A stretch of DNA of 64,000 nt, taken from contig NZ_CP125298.1 of assembly GCF_030412785.1 (NCBI RefSeq), positions 62,001 through 126,000 of the forward strand, read 5' to 3'. Position numbers and translations under genes: made by a program. The first letter of the stretch is position 1; every line of letters starts with the position of its first letter. The notes beneath the pieces are model-generated. The model saw only the letters and a list, made by a program, of their open reading frames with translations. It had not been told where the DNA came from and ran no database searches. Source of the DNA: Paraburkholderia sabiae (lineage in GTDB: Bacteria; Pseudomonadota; Gammaproteobacteria; Burkholderiales; Burkholderiaceae). Of this stretch, positions 24,803 to 33,454 are shown one piece after another.

Positions 24803-26391
24803 TCAGACAGGGGCGCCAATTTCGGCGGAGCGTTTCGCGAAGTTGAATGGCAGCAGGTCAGCGACATCGGCGTCCGGCCCGCGCTGTGGCAATGCGGTCA
24901 ACACATGCACGAGGTAGGCGTATGGCTCGACGTTGCAGGCCCGACACGTGAGCATCAGACTGTAGACCATTGCGCTTGCTTTCGCGCCGGCAACCGTGTC
25001 ACTGAACAGCCATGAGGACCGGCCGGTACAGAATGGTCTGATGTCGCTCAATGACGTTATTGTCGATGGCGGCACGCCCGTCGCTCACGTATCGACAGAG
25101 ATACGCCCACTGGTTTCTTGTGTATGAAATCGCCTTGCCCAGCAGGCTTTCTGGCAAGACCTGCAGCGCCTGTTCGTCCAGCCAGGCTTCGAACGCTTCG
25201 AGCAATGGCACGCTGTGCTGCTGACGCAGCCGGTACGTATAGTCGACCCGTGTCTCGCCGTCGGGCAAATCGGCCTTGGTGAGCGTTTCGACCTGATATA
25301 ACGCCTTGAAGTATTCCAGTGCCTGCGCGGCACGGCCGCCCGGTTTCTTCATGCCCTTGAGGGCGTCGACGAAGGCTCGACGGGCGTGAGCCAGGCAGCC
25401 GAAGTGCATTGGACCTTCGAGCGTGCGCCAGGCGGCGTATCCGTCTGTCATCAATAGGCCTTCGTAACCAGCGAGGAACGCTTGGGGATATTCCTGCCCG
25501 CGCCCCTGTTGGTAATCGAACAGCACGACCGGCTGCGCGCAACCTTCGGCGCTGCGGCAAACCCACATGTACGAGGTGCTCTGCGCCGCTCTGCCAGCCT
25601 CCTTGAGCACCTGCACCGTTGTCTCGTCACCGTGAATCAACGGCTGAGACAGCAGCGTCGTGCGCAAAGCCTCATAGAGCCGGCTGTAGTGCAGCTCAGC
25701 GGGCCGGATGACCCAGTTCGCCAGCGTGCCGCGTCCGACTTCGATGTCGGCGCGTCCCAATGCGTTGGCCATCCGGTATAGCGGGGTTCCGTCAACATAC
25801 TTGCCGGCGGTCACGGTGGCGATCATCGCGGCACTTGCATTGCTGCCCGGCAATGGCTGCGCTGGCATCGGTGACGTTATCACCGGCGTGCGTTCGGCAT
25901 GACGCTCGCAATTGCGACACGCGTATTTGAAGCGCACATGCTGCAGCACCGACGCCTTCGTCTCGATATGCAGCTGTTCGCTGATCTCTTCGCCCATACG
26001 GTGAAGCTCGCGTGCGCAGCACGGGCATATCTTCTGGTCATCAGGCAGGTCGTATTCGATGCGCTGACGAGGCAGATGCGCCGGCAGCGGTTTTGCGTCC
26101 AGGACTGCGCCGCGCTACTTCCGGTGGGTCCGGCAAGCCGGTATCGGGCAGTATGAAGGTGTCTGCCGCAAGGTCATCGTCGTGTGCTTCGGTGGCAGCG
26201 ATCTGCTCGGCTTCGTCGAACACGCGATCGCGCAGCTTCTCACTGCTCGGCGCGAAGCGTTTGCTCTGCGCCAGGCGGAATTGTTCCTCCAGCTGGGCAA
26301 TGCGTTCGCCCAGCTGACGGTTACGTGACTCAAGTTCACGGATATAAGCCTGGGCGGCGGGCGGTAACCGCGAGAAGTCCTCTTCATTCAT
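24803..26391 (-). pseudogene. tnpC: IS66 transposase TnpC, two frameshifts
   Basis: Start ATG 26391 (MNEEDFSRLPPAAQAYIREL) leads into the leucine-zipper region (LESRNRQLGERIAQLEEQFR). Near 26087 one extra A in CGCAAAACCG shifts the frame; the zinc-finger segment DDQKICPCCARELHRMGEEI continues in the next frame, followed by the DDE core (LIHGDETTVQVL, AAIDNNVIER). Near 25040 two bases are missing and the end continues as DIRPFCTGRSSWLFSDTVAG to TGA 24803. Reconstructed length about 529 codons, normal for TnpC. As written it cannot make active transposase. Confidence 0.88.
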
Positions 26392-26478
26392 GCCCCAGGA
26401 TAGCCGAACACAACACGCTGAGGGTTTACGGAGATTTGTAACAGTCACCCGTGCGTTGTTTGCCTGCCGGCCCGGTAC

Positions 26479-26832
26479 TCAGCTGGCATGACGGTACCGC
26501 CGCGCTGGATGACGGCGCATTGCATCGATGTCGATGCCTTCCAATAGCCAGCGCAACTGCTCTGTCGTCAGCTCGATTACCGCCTGTTGCCGACGCGGCC
26601 AGACAAAGTGATCCTCTTCGAGACGCCGTAGCAGCAGCCAGAAACCGTTGCGCTCGTAGAACAGCAATTTGATCCGGTTGCGTCTGCGGTTGTGGAAGGC
26701 GTACACGGCACGCGCAAACGGGTCCAGTTGCATGGACTGCTCGACCAGCGTCACCAGAGTGTTGATGCCTGCCCGGAAGTCTACTGGCTCGCGGTGCAAG
26801 AACACCTTCAGGTCGGCCTCGAAGCGAAACAT
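26479..26832 (-). CDS. tnpB: IS66 accessory protein TnpB
   Basis: About 117 residues. The family hallmark FLHREPVDFRAGINTLVTLV followed by FAFHNRRRNRIKLLFYERNG-like text (here YAFHNRRRNRIKLLFYERNG) and FWLLLRRLEEDHFVWP is present. Start ATG 26832 overlaps the tnpA stop as TGATG, the usual IS66 coupling. TnpB is required with TnpA for transposition though its biochemical role is unclear. Intact here, but useless without tnpC. Confidence 0.92.
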   Translation of the reverse strand: MFRFEADLKVFLHREPVDFRAGINTLVTLVEQSMQLDPFARAVYAFHNRRRNRIKLLFYERNGFWLLLRRLEEDHFVWPRRQQAVIELTTEQLRWLLEGIDIDAMRRHPARRYRHAS

Positions 26833-27299
26833 CAGTGCCGTCCCAATGCCGCGATCATGGCGCTCACGAGAGCGGCGTCGTGTTCCGAGCATTCAAGCTC
26901 CAGCTTCACGCCATTGGGCAACTCGGCCGACAGCCAAGCCGAGGTCGGCGACCGCGAAGACCGGTGCGGCGACTGATCTAGTTGCTGCGCGCATACAGCC
27001 GGCGTTGAAGCAGGCGCGGGCGCCGGATTCGCGATCGCGACGACTGGCACAAACGCCGACACTGAAGCGGTCATGTCGCTGTTGCTCACGGGCGTTTCCG
27101 CCTGCCGGTGCAGCCGAACCCATTTGCGCAACTGGTTGGCGTTCACCCCAGCCTTCAGCGCGAGACCAGACAATGACGCACCTGGCTGCTCGCAGGCCTC
27201 GACCAGTCGCCGCTTGTCCAGAGGATCGAAGCTGCGCTTGCCGCCCATCCTAACGCGCGTCACGCGCAGAGGCAAAAAAGAAAGGTCATCCTGGGGCAT
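26832..27299 (-). CDS. tnpA: IS66 accessory protein TnpA (HTH)
   Basis: About 155 residues from ATG 27299 (MPQDDLSFLPLRVTRV). The helix-turn-helix region KRRLVEACEQPGASLSGLAL then KAGVNANQLRKWVRLH is the IS66 TnpA / transposase IS3-like HTH pattern. The C-terminus AELPNGVKLELECSEHDAAL is the conserved end of the family. A Pro/Ala-rich linker separates the two. The gene is coupled to tnpB. The upstream open frame to 27575 belongs to foreign sequence beyond the IS tip at 27383 and is not coding. Confidence 0.88.
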   Translation of the reverse strand: MPQDDLSFLPLRVTRVRMGGKRSFDPLDKRRLVEACEQPGASLSGLALKAGVNANQLRKWVRLHRQAETPVSNSDMTASVSAFVPVVAIANPAPAPASTPAVCAQQLDQSPHRSSRSPTSAWLSAELPNGVKLELECSEHDAALVSAMIAALGRH

Positions 27300-27448
27300 G
27301 AATTGCGTCCGCAAGTTGTGATTGCGGACGCAATCGTGGAGCTTGCTGGACGCAAAAGCTAGGTGGGGAAATTGCGCGCTTACGGAGGATTTCTCCGATG
27401 ACGGGGAGCCAGGGGTAGTAGTTGTCGATGGAGCCTTCGCGACAGCAA

Positions 27449-27955
27449 TCATGGCGGAAGTCGTGACGGATTCGCGCGCACGCGCGCGGATGGGATTGGA
27501 GGGGCGGCCGGTGCGCATAAGTCGGATGGGTGGTTTGGAAATTTGGTGCGAAGCGTGGCGTCCTGTCGCATCCACGCTTTAAGTTCCGCCCAGTGGTTCG
27601 GTCCAATCGACCTCATGCCGAGATATTCGCAGGTCCAGACCTGATGCTCGTACAGTGTCTTGTAGCGCTGATAGAGCGTACGGAGCGAGGCGATTGTCGG
27701 GGTAGGCAGGCCGAGCCGCTCGCCGACATAGCGCAACAGCTGGCGTGGCAGCGTGCCGACATGATCGAGCGTATGACCACTGGCGCGCAGAAAGACCAAC
27801 TGGATCGCGACACCGGCACGGGAATCCCGCCGAAATCGCTCGTTGACCGCGGCGACGTCGCTATCGGTCAACGCGAAATAGCGCTCCACGTCGAATTCGG
27901 AAAGTCGGGCGGGCAGGCGATCCTGTCCCACATAGCGAAATCCCAGGCCTGGCAT
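27449..27955 (-). pseudogene. Tn3-family transposase TnpA, N-terminal fragment
   Basis: From ATG 27955 (MPGLGFRYVGQDRLPARLSE) the frame matches the DUF4158 N-terminal domain of Tn3-family transposases: FALTDSDVAAVNERFRRDSR, VFLRASGHTLDHVGTLPRQL, TLYQRYKTLYEHQVWTCEYL. After about 125 residues (near 27570) similarity ends in a Pro-rich tail. Tn3 TnpA is normally close to 1000 residues, so only the first eighth is left; the IS66 element lies directly beyond. AGGGGGCAGAAG precedes the ATG. Confidence 0.82.
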
Positions 27956-28065
27956 CTTCTGCCCCCTGTCAAGGTCGCGCGATAGGTAGTCGCGGGCAGG
28001 CGCTTTTTGGGCCTCGTGATAACGGTCAGAGCCGATGGCAGCCTTATAGATAAAGGCTCTGCGGC

Positions 28066-28103
28066 GGAACCGCCAGATTTAGCACGAAAAGGACGATTAC
28101 CCC
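28066..28103 (-). repeat. Probable 38-bp terminal inverted repeat of the Tn3-family element
   Basis: On the minus strand it begins GGGGTAATCGTCCTTTTCGT and ends GGCGGTTCC, the GGGG-start and length expected for Tn3-family tips. It lies upstream of the tnpA fragment and cuts the CBS gene. The partner end is not in the window. Confidence 0.7.
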
Positions 28104-28309
28104 TCAATGCGCTCACTCGGGGAGACGCCAGCGGATACCGCGCGCACGACGATGTCGCGATCCGTCAGCATCCCGATCAGGGTCACTCCGTCGCAAACGG
28201 GCAGCGCACCGACATTCAGATCGTCCATCATTTTGGCCGCGTCGCGTAGGGTTTGCGTCGGTCGGATCGTGACGGGATCTCTGGTCATCACTTCGGCAAC
28301 TGTGGTCAT
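28097..28309 (-). pseudogene. CBS-domain protein truncated by a Tn3-family end
   Basis: From ATG 28309: [60 protein letters not shown]. This is the first CBS motif of a two-CBS protein that would bind adenosine nucleotides. The text stops at SERIEG and the stop codon TAA is supplied by the transposon repeat (GGGGTAATC). The second CBS motif is missing, so the product, about 70 residues, is half a Bateman module and probably non-functional. Confidence 0.85.
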
Positions 28310-28345
28310 GGCTAGGTCCTGGATATGGAAAGATGGCTTGCTCAA

Positions 28346-28644
28346 GCGAGCATCGCTTATTCCAGGGCTTTGAGTGGCGACGCAGGATTCCGGGGCTGCT
28401 CACGGTTGCACCACGCTGCACGGCCCCGGAGGCATGTGAGCAGCTTTCAATGGACTTCCCGTTTCCGTCGCTCGCCAAGTTGCTCGAGAGTGACGAATAC
28501 GATCGCACGTGAGGCGGTGCATAGCTTGTCATATGCGTCGCGTTCTTCGGTTGCGTTCAGGCTGTTGTTCGTCGTTTCGGCGCTTCGTCGTCGAGTCCAT
28601 CGAGGTCAGTAGCTCTGTCGCAGCCCGGAACGTCCACGAATCTC
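28346..28644. other. Intergenic stretch, no supported gene
   Basis: Upstream region of the truncated CBS gene. No protein-like frame. Confidence 0.4.
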
Positions 28645-28917
28645 TTATGCCTCAGGATTCTTCAAGTCGGCCTCGATCAGTAGCGAGCCATGCGCCGTGG
28701 CCGCGGCTCTTGCATCGTCCACGGTGAGGAAAGGGCCAATCGGCGACGCTCCCTCAAATGGATAGAGCTTGCGTCCATCCGTTGTTCGCACCAGTGCGAG
28801 CTCGCCGAAGAACCGCCCGGCGGAGACGAACCTCGTCGTCACGTAGACGACGTAGTCGTCTGCCGTCTCTGGGCGAGGCTTCCCGCTGGGTTCAAACAAA
28901 AGTTTCCGACGTACCAT
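28645..28917 (-). CDS. DUF6723-like small protein
   Basis: 90 residues: DDYVVYVTTRFVSAGRFFGE, LALVRTTDGRKLYPFEGASP, IGPFLTVDDARAAATAHGSL. The pattern of a beta-rich half with W/F-GEL-x-VVR and PFEG, then a helix with DARAAA, matches small burkholderial proteins I know under DUF6723. Function unknown. The start MVRRKLLFEP follows GGAGCGCGAC in the mRNA. It is flanked by non-coding DNA on both sides. Confidence 0.72.
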   Translation of the reverse strand: MVRRKLLFEPSGKPRPETADDYVVYVTTRFVSAGRFFGELALVRTTDGRKLYPFEGASPIGPFLTVDDARAAATAHGSLLIEADLKNPEA

Positions 28918-29261
28918 GTCGCGCTCCAGGTCTTACAAGGCATACAGCAAACGCAATGCCGATGCACTTTTGCTGTCGCAGGGCACGCTTCGTTCCTTGG
29001 AGTTGACCGTAGAAGCACGCGATCAGAGGTTCGTTGGATTGCCCGGATCGGTCTTTCCCTTCCCGGCGTTTTCGCGGTGGTCGCCCAGATCGTTGCGGTT
29101 ATCTCATTCCGTGATCTGCGCCTCGCCTTTGAGCTTCTTCGCGTCGTTGCCCGTTATCGAGCCGACGCCCTTGTTGTCGTGCCGCGCGACGACAAGTTAC
29201 AGGTAAGGGCATAGCGTATGCGAGGTGCGGTTCACCTTGAACAGAATCCGGAGTACACGTC
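28918..29261. other. Intergenic stretch with a decayed minus-strand frame
   Basis: Between 29196 and 29023 on the minus strand a frame reads HDNKGVGSITGNDAKKLKGE, a TGA, then DNRNDLGDHRENAGKGKTDP. Composition resembles small hydrophilic stress proteins, but there is no start codon and one internal stop. The promoter of the SDR gene is probably here too. Confidence 0.35.
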
Positions 29262-30281
29262 ATGGTAGACGACAGCCCGTCGCTTTCGCGCCGTAAGTTG
29301 ATGCAGGGAGCCGCCGCTGGCATGGCAACGGCGTTTGCAGGGACGACGCTCGCGCAGGAGAGTGCGGATCGCTCGGCAGCGCCCGGCGCGTCTCCCACCA
29401 CGTTGCCGCGTGATCCGCGCGGGCTTTATCCGCATCCGCCATTTCCCGAACAGCAGCAACCATGGCCGGGCTTGGCGGGCGCAATGAATCCGCGTCCCGA
29501 TCATGGAGAAAGCAGCTATCGCGGCACGGGCCTGCTCGCGGGCCGCAAGGCGCTGATCACTGGCGGAGACTCGGGCATCGGCCGCGCGGTCGCCATTGCC
29601 TTTGCTCGGGAGGGTGCCGACGTCTCGATCGTCTACCTGCCCGCGGAAGAGCCCGATGCGCGCGAAGTCGTGCAACTGATCGAGGCAGCGGGGCGCGCGG
29701 CGATAGCAATTCCGGGCGATATCCGCAACGAGTTCTTCTGCGTGAAGCTCGTGGATACCGCCGTCAGCGGCATGGGAGGTCTCGACATCCTCGTCAACAA
29801 CGCGGGCCGACAGAAAAGCCACGATTCGATCCTCGATATCACGACCGAACAGTTCGAGTGGACATTGCGCACCAACCTGTTCGGCATGTTCTGGATTACC
29901 AAGGCGGCTATCCCGCGTATGCCGGCCGGGTCCGCAATCATCAATACGGCTTCGGTGAACGCGTACGACCCCTCGATTAATCTGCTCGACTACGCGATGA
30001 CCAAGGCGGCAATCGCGAACTTCACCAAAGGACTCGCGAAGCAGATGATCAAGCGCGGCATCCGCGTGAATGCGGTCGCGCCGGGGCCTTTCTGGACACC
30101 GCTGCAGGTGAGCGGCGGTCAGTCGATGGACAACCTGCGCAAATTCGGCGCGCAGACGCCGATGGGGCGACCCGGTCAGCCAGCCGAGATCGCTCCCGTC
30201 TATGTGACGCTCGCAGCGGCCCAGGCGAGTTATGTGACGGGGCAGGTGTACGGCGCGTCGGGAGGCGAAGGCAATCCATGA
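29262..30281 (+). CDS. Tat-exported SDR-family oxidoreductase
   Basis: 339 residues. The N-terminus has a twin-arginine signal (SRRKLMQGAAAGMATAFAGT), so the folded, cofactor-loaded enzyme may be exported. The classical SDR fold follows: nucleotide motif TGGDSGIG at 100-107, NNAG at 179-182, Ser 231 (INTASVNAY) and YAMTK (Tyr 244, Lys 248). The extra N-terminal PPFPEQQQPWPG region matches the YghA/YdaD-type general-stress SDR subgroup, which reduce or oxidise small carbonyl or alcohol substrates with NAD(P). The start follows a GAG-type site weakly. Its stop is 45 nt before the DUF1275 gene. Substrate unknown. Confidence 0.9.
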   Translation: MVDDSPSLSRRKLMQGAAAGMATAFAGTTLAQESADRSAAPGASPTTLPRDPRGLYPHPPFPEQQQPWPGLAGAMNPRPDHGESSYRGTGLLAGRKALITGGDSGIGRAVAIAFAREGADVSIVYLPAEEPDAREVVQLIEAAGRAAIAIPGDIRNEFFCVKLVDTAVSGMGGLDILVNNAGRQKSHDSILDITTEQFEWTLRTNLFGMFWITKAAIPRMPAGSAIINTASVNAYDPSINLLDYAMTKAAIANFTKGLAKQMIKRGIRVNAVAPGPFWTPLQVSGGQSMDNLRKFGAQTPMGRPGQPAEIAPVYVTLAAAQASYVTGQVYGASGGEGNP

Positions 30282-30326
30282 ACATTGCCGGGGGCACTTC
30301 GAACGCCGTCGCGTAGGGGAGAAGAC

Positions 30327-30995
30327 GTGAGCACCATAGCGCTGCTGGCGGCGGTAGCAGGCTTCGTCGACGCAGCCTGTTTCCTCGGGCTCAACGAAGT
30401 CTTCACCGCACATGTGACTGGTAATATTGCGGGCCTGGCGAGCTCTCTTTTTAAACCTTCGCCCGTCGCGTTGCTGCGCGTCGAGGTACTCATTGCATTT
30501 GCGGCGGGTGCAGTGGGAGCGCGCATCATCACGCTCGGTCGCAAAGCCGACACTCCGATGCGTACCCTGCAATGCATTGTCGCTAACGAGGCGCTGTGGC
30601 TCGCTCTGGTTGTCGCTGCCGAACTTCTTCTCGTTGACGGGGCCTTGAAGCGCTACGCGATAGCCGGATGCGCGTCGGCCGCAATGGGATGTCAGAGCGC
30701 GGCAAGCAAGCTGCCCTCTGGGATCGGCCTGCCGACGACCGTGATGACAAGCAACTACACGCAGTGGCCGATCTCGTTGCTGGAGGCGCTGTTAGCGCGC
30801 GGGAGCGAGGCGTCGCAGCGGAATGCCGCCTTCGCCAGCCTGGTCAGTATGACTGTGGCGTTGCTCTCATTCGCTGTCGGGGCAATCGCGGGCGCGGCTT
30901 GCGAGTCGGGCGCGGGGTTCGTGATGTTGGGCATCCCCCTTGCCGCATTGCTCGTATGGTCTGCCATGACGGCGTTGCGCTCGCAACGGGCGTGA
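30327..30995 (+). CDS. DUF1275 (YoaK-type) membrane protein
   Basis: About 222 residues with six or so predicted membrane segments (STIALLAAVAGFVDAACFLG, LWLALVVAAELLLVDGALK, FASLVSMTVALLSFAVGAIA, MLGIPLAALLVWSAMTAL). The family signature GFVDAACFLGLNEVFTAHVT followed by GNIAGL near the N-terminus is clear. GTG 30327 is selected because AGGGGAGA stands just before it; the frame is open to 30285. Function of the family is unknown; it probably shares a transcript with the SDR gene. Confidence 0.88.
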   Translation: MSTIALLAAVAGFVDAACFLGLNEVFTAHVTGNIAGLASSLFKPSPVALLRVEVLIAFAAGAVGARIITLGRKADTPMRTLQCIVANEALWLALVVAAELLLVDGALKRYAIAGCASAAMGCQSAASKLPSGIGLPTTVMTSNYTQWPISLLEALLARGSEASQRNAAFASLVSMTVALLSFAVGAIAGAACESGAGFVMLGIPLAALLVWSAMTALRSQRA

Positions 30996-31017
30996 CGTGC
31001 ATGGCGAGCGCCGAACA

Positions 31018-33438
31018 TCAGCCCTCTGGACACCGGTTGCGCACGGCCATCGTTTCGCCGGGCCCGAGTTTGTGCATTGTGCCCTCGGCGAACACAGACG
31101 CCGCACGCGAATTGACGATATCGGCAGTTATCGCGACATGTGCTGCGTCTGCGGCGATACGAAGCCGTTGCTGGCGAAACTGAAGCGATAGTGCGATGGC
31201 TGGCAAGGCTGGGGGCCATGCGGGTTCGACGACGAGATGTCCGTGCTCGACCTCAATCCCCGCGTACCGCCGCACGATGACATCAAGCCCGCCAGCGAGT
31301 GCGCCCAGATGCAGTCCTTCATGAGCGCTTCCACTGCATGGCGTCATGTCGGTGCCGAGTGCATCCATGAAATAGCGTAGCGACAGGTTGCTATCGTGCC
31401 GCGCCAACGCGCCCGCGCATGCGACTTTCGACAGACTGGATTCGTGCGTCAGCCGCACAAGATAATGATCGAGGGTGCGTCGCGCAGCGGCTTCGTCGAA
31501 CCGATAACCGGCCTGTTCGAGCAATAATCGCAGACGTGTTTCGCCGAGCAGATAGAACAGCATGATCACATCGGGTTGCTTGACGATCTGCCATCGATCG
31601 ACGCTGTCACCCTGACTTTCGAGAGCCCAGTCGACACGCGCATTGCCCTGCACGACGCTTCTGGGATCGCGGGCATACCGCAGCCCAGAAAAGCCGTCGA
31701 ACTGCTCGATGATGCCGTCGTCTCTGAAGGAGACCGTCATTTTGCGTGCAATATTCGCCCACTCGCCTGGCTCGTCGGCCGTGAGACCGATACGTATTGA
31801 GAGTGCGTCGCGGGCGCTTGCGTCGAGCCGGGTTAGCGTTTTTTCCGCACGCGGCAAGGTCCACATCGCCATTACGTTCGTATAAGCATTGTTGTCGAGA
31901 CCCGGATACGCCGCATCGGGATACGCATTGTGATACTCGTCGGGTCCGATGACGCCTTCGATGACGTAGCGGCCGGTCGACTCGTCGAGCCGCGCGATGC
32001 TCGCCCAAAAGCGGGCGATCTCGACGATCATCTCGGCACCTCGCTGGCGCAGAAATTCCATATCGCCCGACACCTCGACATAGCGCCACACATTCCACGC
32101 CACCGATGCGCCCACATGTCGTTGAAGTCTGGTATCGTCGCGCATCCAGTGCGCGTCGAGTGGATTGAACTGATAGAGCGGCGTCTCTTCGTCGCCCGTC
32201 GCGGCGCTGCGCCACGGGTACATCGCGCCCGCGAAGCCGGCGGATTGAGCAGCGCGCCGCGCCGCGTCGAGTCGGCGATACCGATAAAGCAGGGCACCAC
32301 GTCGGTGTGCGTGCTCATTCCTGCCGACTTCGGGCAGCACGAAAAGGTCGTCCCAGAAGACGTGACCGTAATAGCCCTCCTGCCAGCCGCGTGCGGGAAC
32401 ACCCATATCCTCAAGGGCCGACTGTGTGTTGACGGTCTGCAGAACGTGAAACGCCCGCACGTTCAGCGCGCGGCATGTCTCCGGATCCGCGCAGTCGACG
32501 CGAACCTGTCGCCAAGCCGGGAGCCAGGCGCGATGGTGCGCCAGTTCGAGCGTATCGGGCTCAGCGGTGCCTCTCACGCATGCAAGCACCCCCTTGATCG
32601 GGTTTGGTGCCGTGGTATCGCGAGAAGTATGAACAGCGACAACTTTGTCGATACACACCGGCTCACCTTGGCGTAACGGTATAATCCTCGACTGGATGCA
32701 TGCTTCGCGCTTTTTCCACTTCGCGTGCATCGAGTTCTCGGGGGAACCGCAGACGTGCAAGCGTGTAGCTACTGCGATTTCGATGGGTTGGCCAGCCAGC
32801 GTCGCGCTTACCAGGAGGACGCCGTCGCTTTCGCGGCGATGTGCAATACCGGCAAGATGACGTCCAGTGAACGCTTTCTGTCTTTCCACGAGAGCATTGC
32901 GAACATCGCTGTCGATACCGTCGGCGATCTCCAGTGGTCCGCTCCAGTCGCATGCGGTGATGCGCCAGCGGATTACGGCAAGATAGGGATGAGCAGCGCT
33001 GACAAACCGTCGTTCTTCGATGCGCGTCGATGCACCGTCCATGCGCAAGGTCATCGAACGAACGGCCGTGGCACGCAGCATGTCCAGTTCATGCCGGTAT
33101 GCGAGCAATTCCGCTGTATCGGTGCCGAGCCACGCTGAACCCGGCCGTCGAGCCGCGAGTATGGTTGCATCCGGCAATCGCGGCAACGCCGTGCAACGTA
33201 CGGAATGTCCTGCTACTTCACCGGTAACGGTGTCATAAAGGCCGGCGCGATAGAGTCCCGGATAGCGGGGCGATGTTTCGGGTGCCCCGGCGAGACTTTC
33301 GCGTGTCAGCCTCTGCTCAGGCGCACTCGCGCGCACGAAGAGAATGCCATTGCCCAGTCCGAGCAGTGATTCACGGCGAAGTTCGTCTTGCGGGGAATAG
33401 TCTTGGAAGCAGATGTATTCTGCGTACTCCGCTGGCAT
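31018..33438 (-). CDS. Glycoside hydrolase family 65 protein (disaccharide phosphorylase/hydrolase)
   Basis: About 806 residues. GH65 enzymes cleave alpha-glucosides such as trehalose, kojibiose or maltose, usually by phosphorolysis to glucose-1-phosphate. N-terminal LRRESLLGLGNGILFVRASA matches the family's opening LGNG motif; WQEGYYGHVFWDDLFVLP and the general-acid region EGVIGPDEYHNAYPD (Glu about residue 501) are seen. Then come SLRYFMDALGTDM and EGLHLGALAGGLDVIVRRYA. No signal peptide, so cytosolic. Start ATG 33438 lies 14 nt after the kinase stop, indicating an operon with the PfkB gene. The last 37 residues reappear fused to DUF1643 at 60065. Exact substrate cannot be assigned. Confidence 0.9.
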   Translation of the reverse strand: MPAEYAEYICFQDYSPQDELRRESLLGLGNGILFVRASAPEQRLTRESLAGAPETSPRYPGLYRAGLYDTVTGEVAGHSVRCTALPRLPDATILAARRPGSAWLGTDTAELLAYRHELDMLRATAVRSMTLRMDGASTRIEERRFVSAAHPYLAVIRWRITACDWSGPLEIADGIDSDVRNALVERQKAFTGRHLAGIAHRRESDGVLLVSATLAGQPIEIAVATRLHVCGSPENSMHAKWKKREACIQSRIIPLRQGEPVCIDKVVAVHTSRDTTAPNPIKGVLACVRGTAEPDTLELAHHRAWLPAWRQVRVDCADPETCRALNVRAFHVLQTVNTQSALEDMGVPARGWQEGYYGHVFWDDLFVLPEVGRNEHAHRRGALLYRYRRLDAARRAAQSAGFAGAMYPWRSAATGDEETPLYQFNPLDAHWMRDDTRLQRHVGASVAWNVWRYVEVSGDMEFLRQRGAEMIVEIARFWASIARLDESTGRYVIEGVIGPDEYHNAYPDAAYPGLDNNAYTNVMAMWTLPRAEKTLTRLDASARDALSIRIGLTADEPGEWANIARKMTVSFRDDGIIEQFDGFSGLRYARDPRSVVQGNARVDWALESQGDSVDRWQIVKQPDVIMLFYLLGETRLRLLLEQAGYRFDEAAARRTLDHYLVRLTHESSLSKVACAGALARHDSNLSLRYFMDALGTDMTPCSGSAHEGLHLGALAGGLDVIVRRYAGIEVEHGHLVVEPAWPPALPAIALSLQFRQQRLRIAADAAHVAITADIVNSRAASVFAEGTMHKLGPGETMAVRNRCPEG

Positions 33439-33454
33439 TGAAGCGTGCTCCCGG

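Larger units (their letters stand above)
24803..27383 (-). mobile_element. Degenerate IS66-family element
   Basis: Genes tnpA, tnpB and a twice-frameshifted tnpC are in normal IS66 order. The transposase-proximal terminus GTAAGCGCGC... (reverse strand, ending at 27383) has the canonical IS66 tip GTAAGCG. No matching tip was found beyond tnpC, so the other end is probably deleted. It sits next to a Tn3 tnpA fragment, likely its insertion target. Confidence 0.8.

Noticed and set aside
26041..26110. Possible programmed frameshift in IS66 tnpC at AAAA
   Set aside because: The run is too short and not in a slippery context (CGCAAAACC), and IS66 tnpC does not normally use frameshifting. A second independent shift near 25040 supports decay.
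29232..30572. Minus-strand open frame of 446 codons
   Set aside because: Covers the SDR gene in antisense and is rich in Arg/His/Cys, typical of a high-GC shadow frame.
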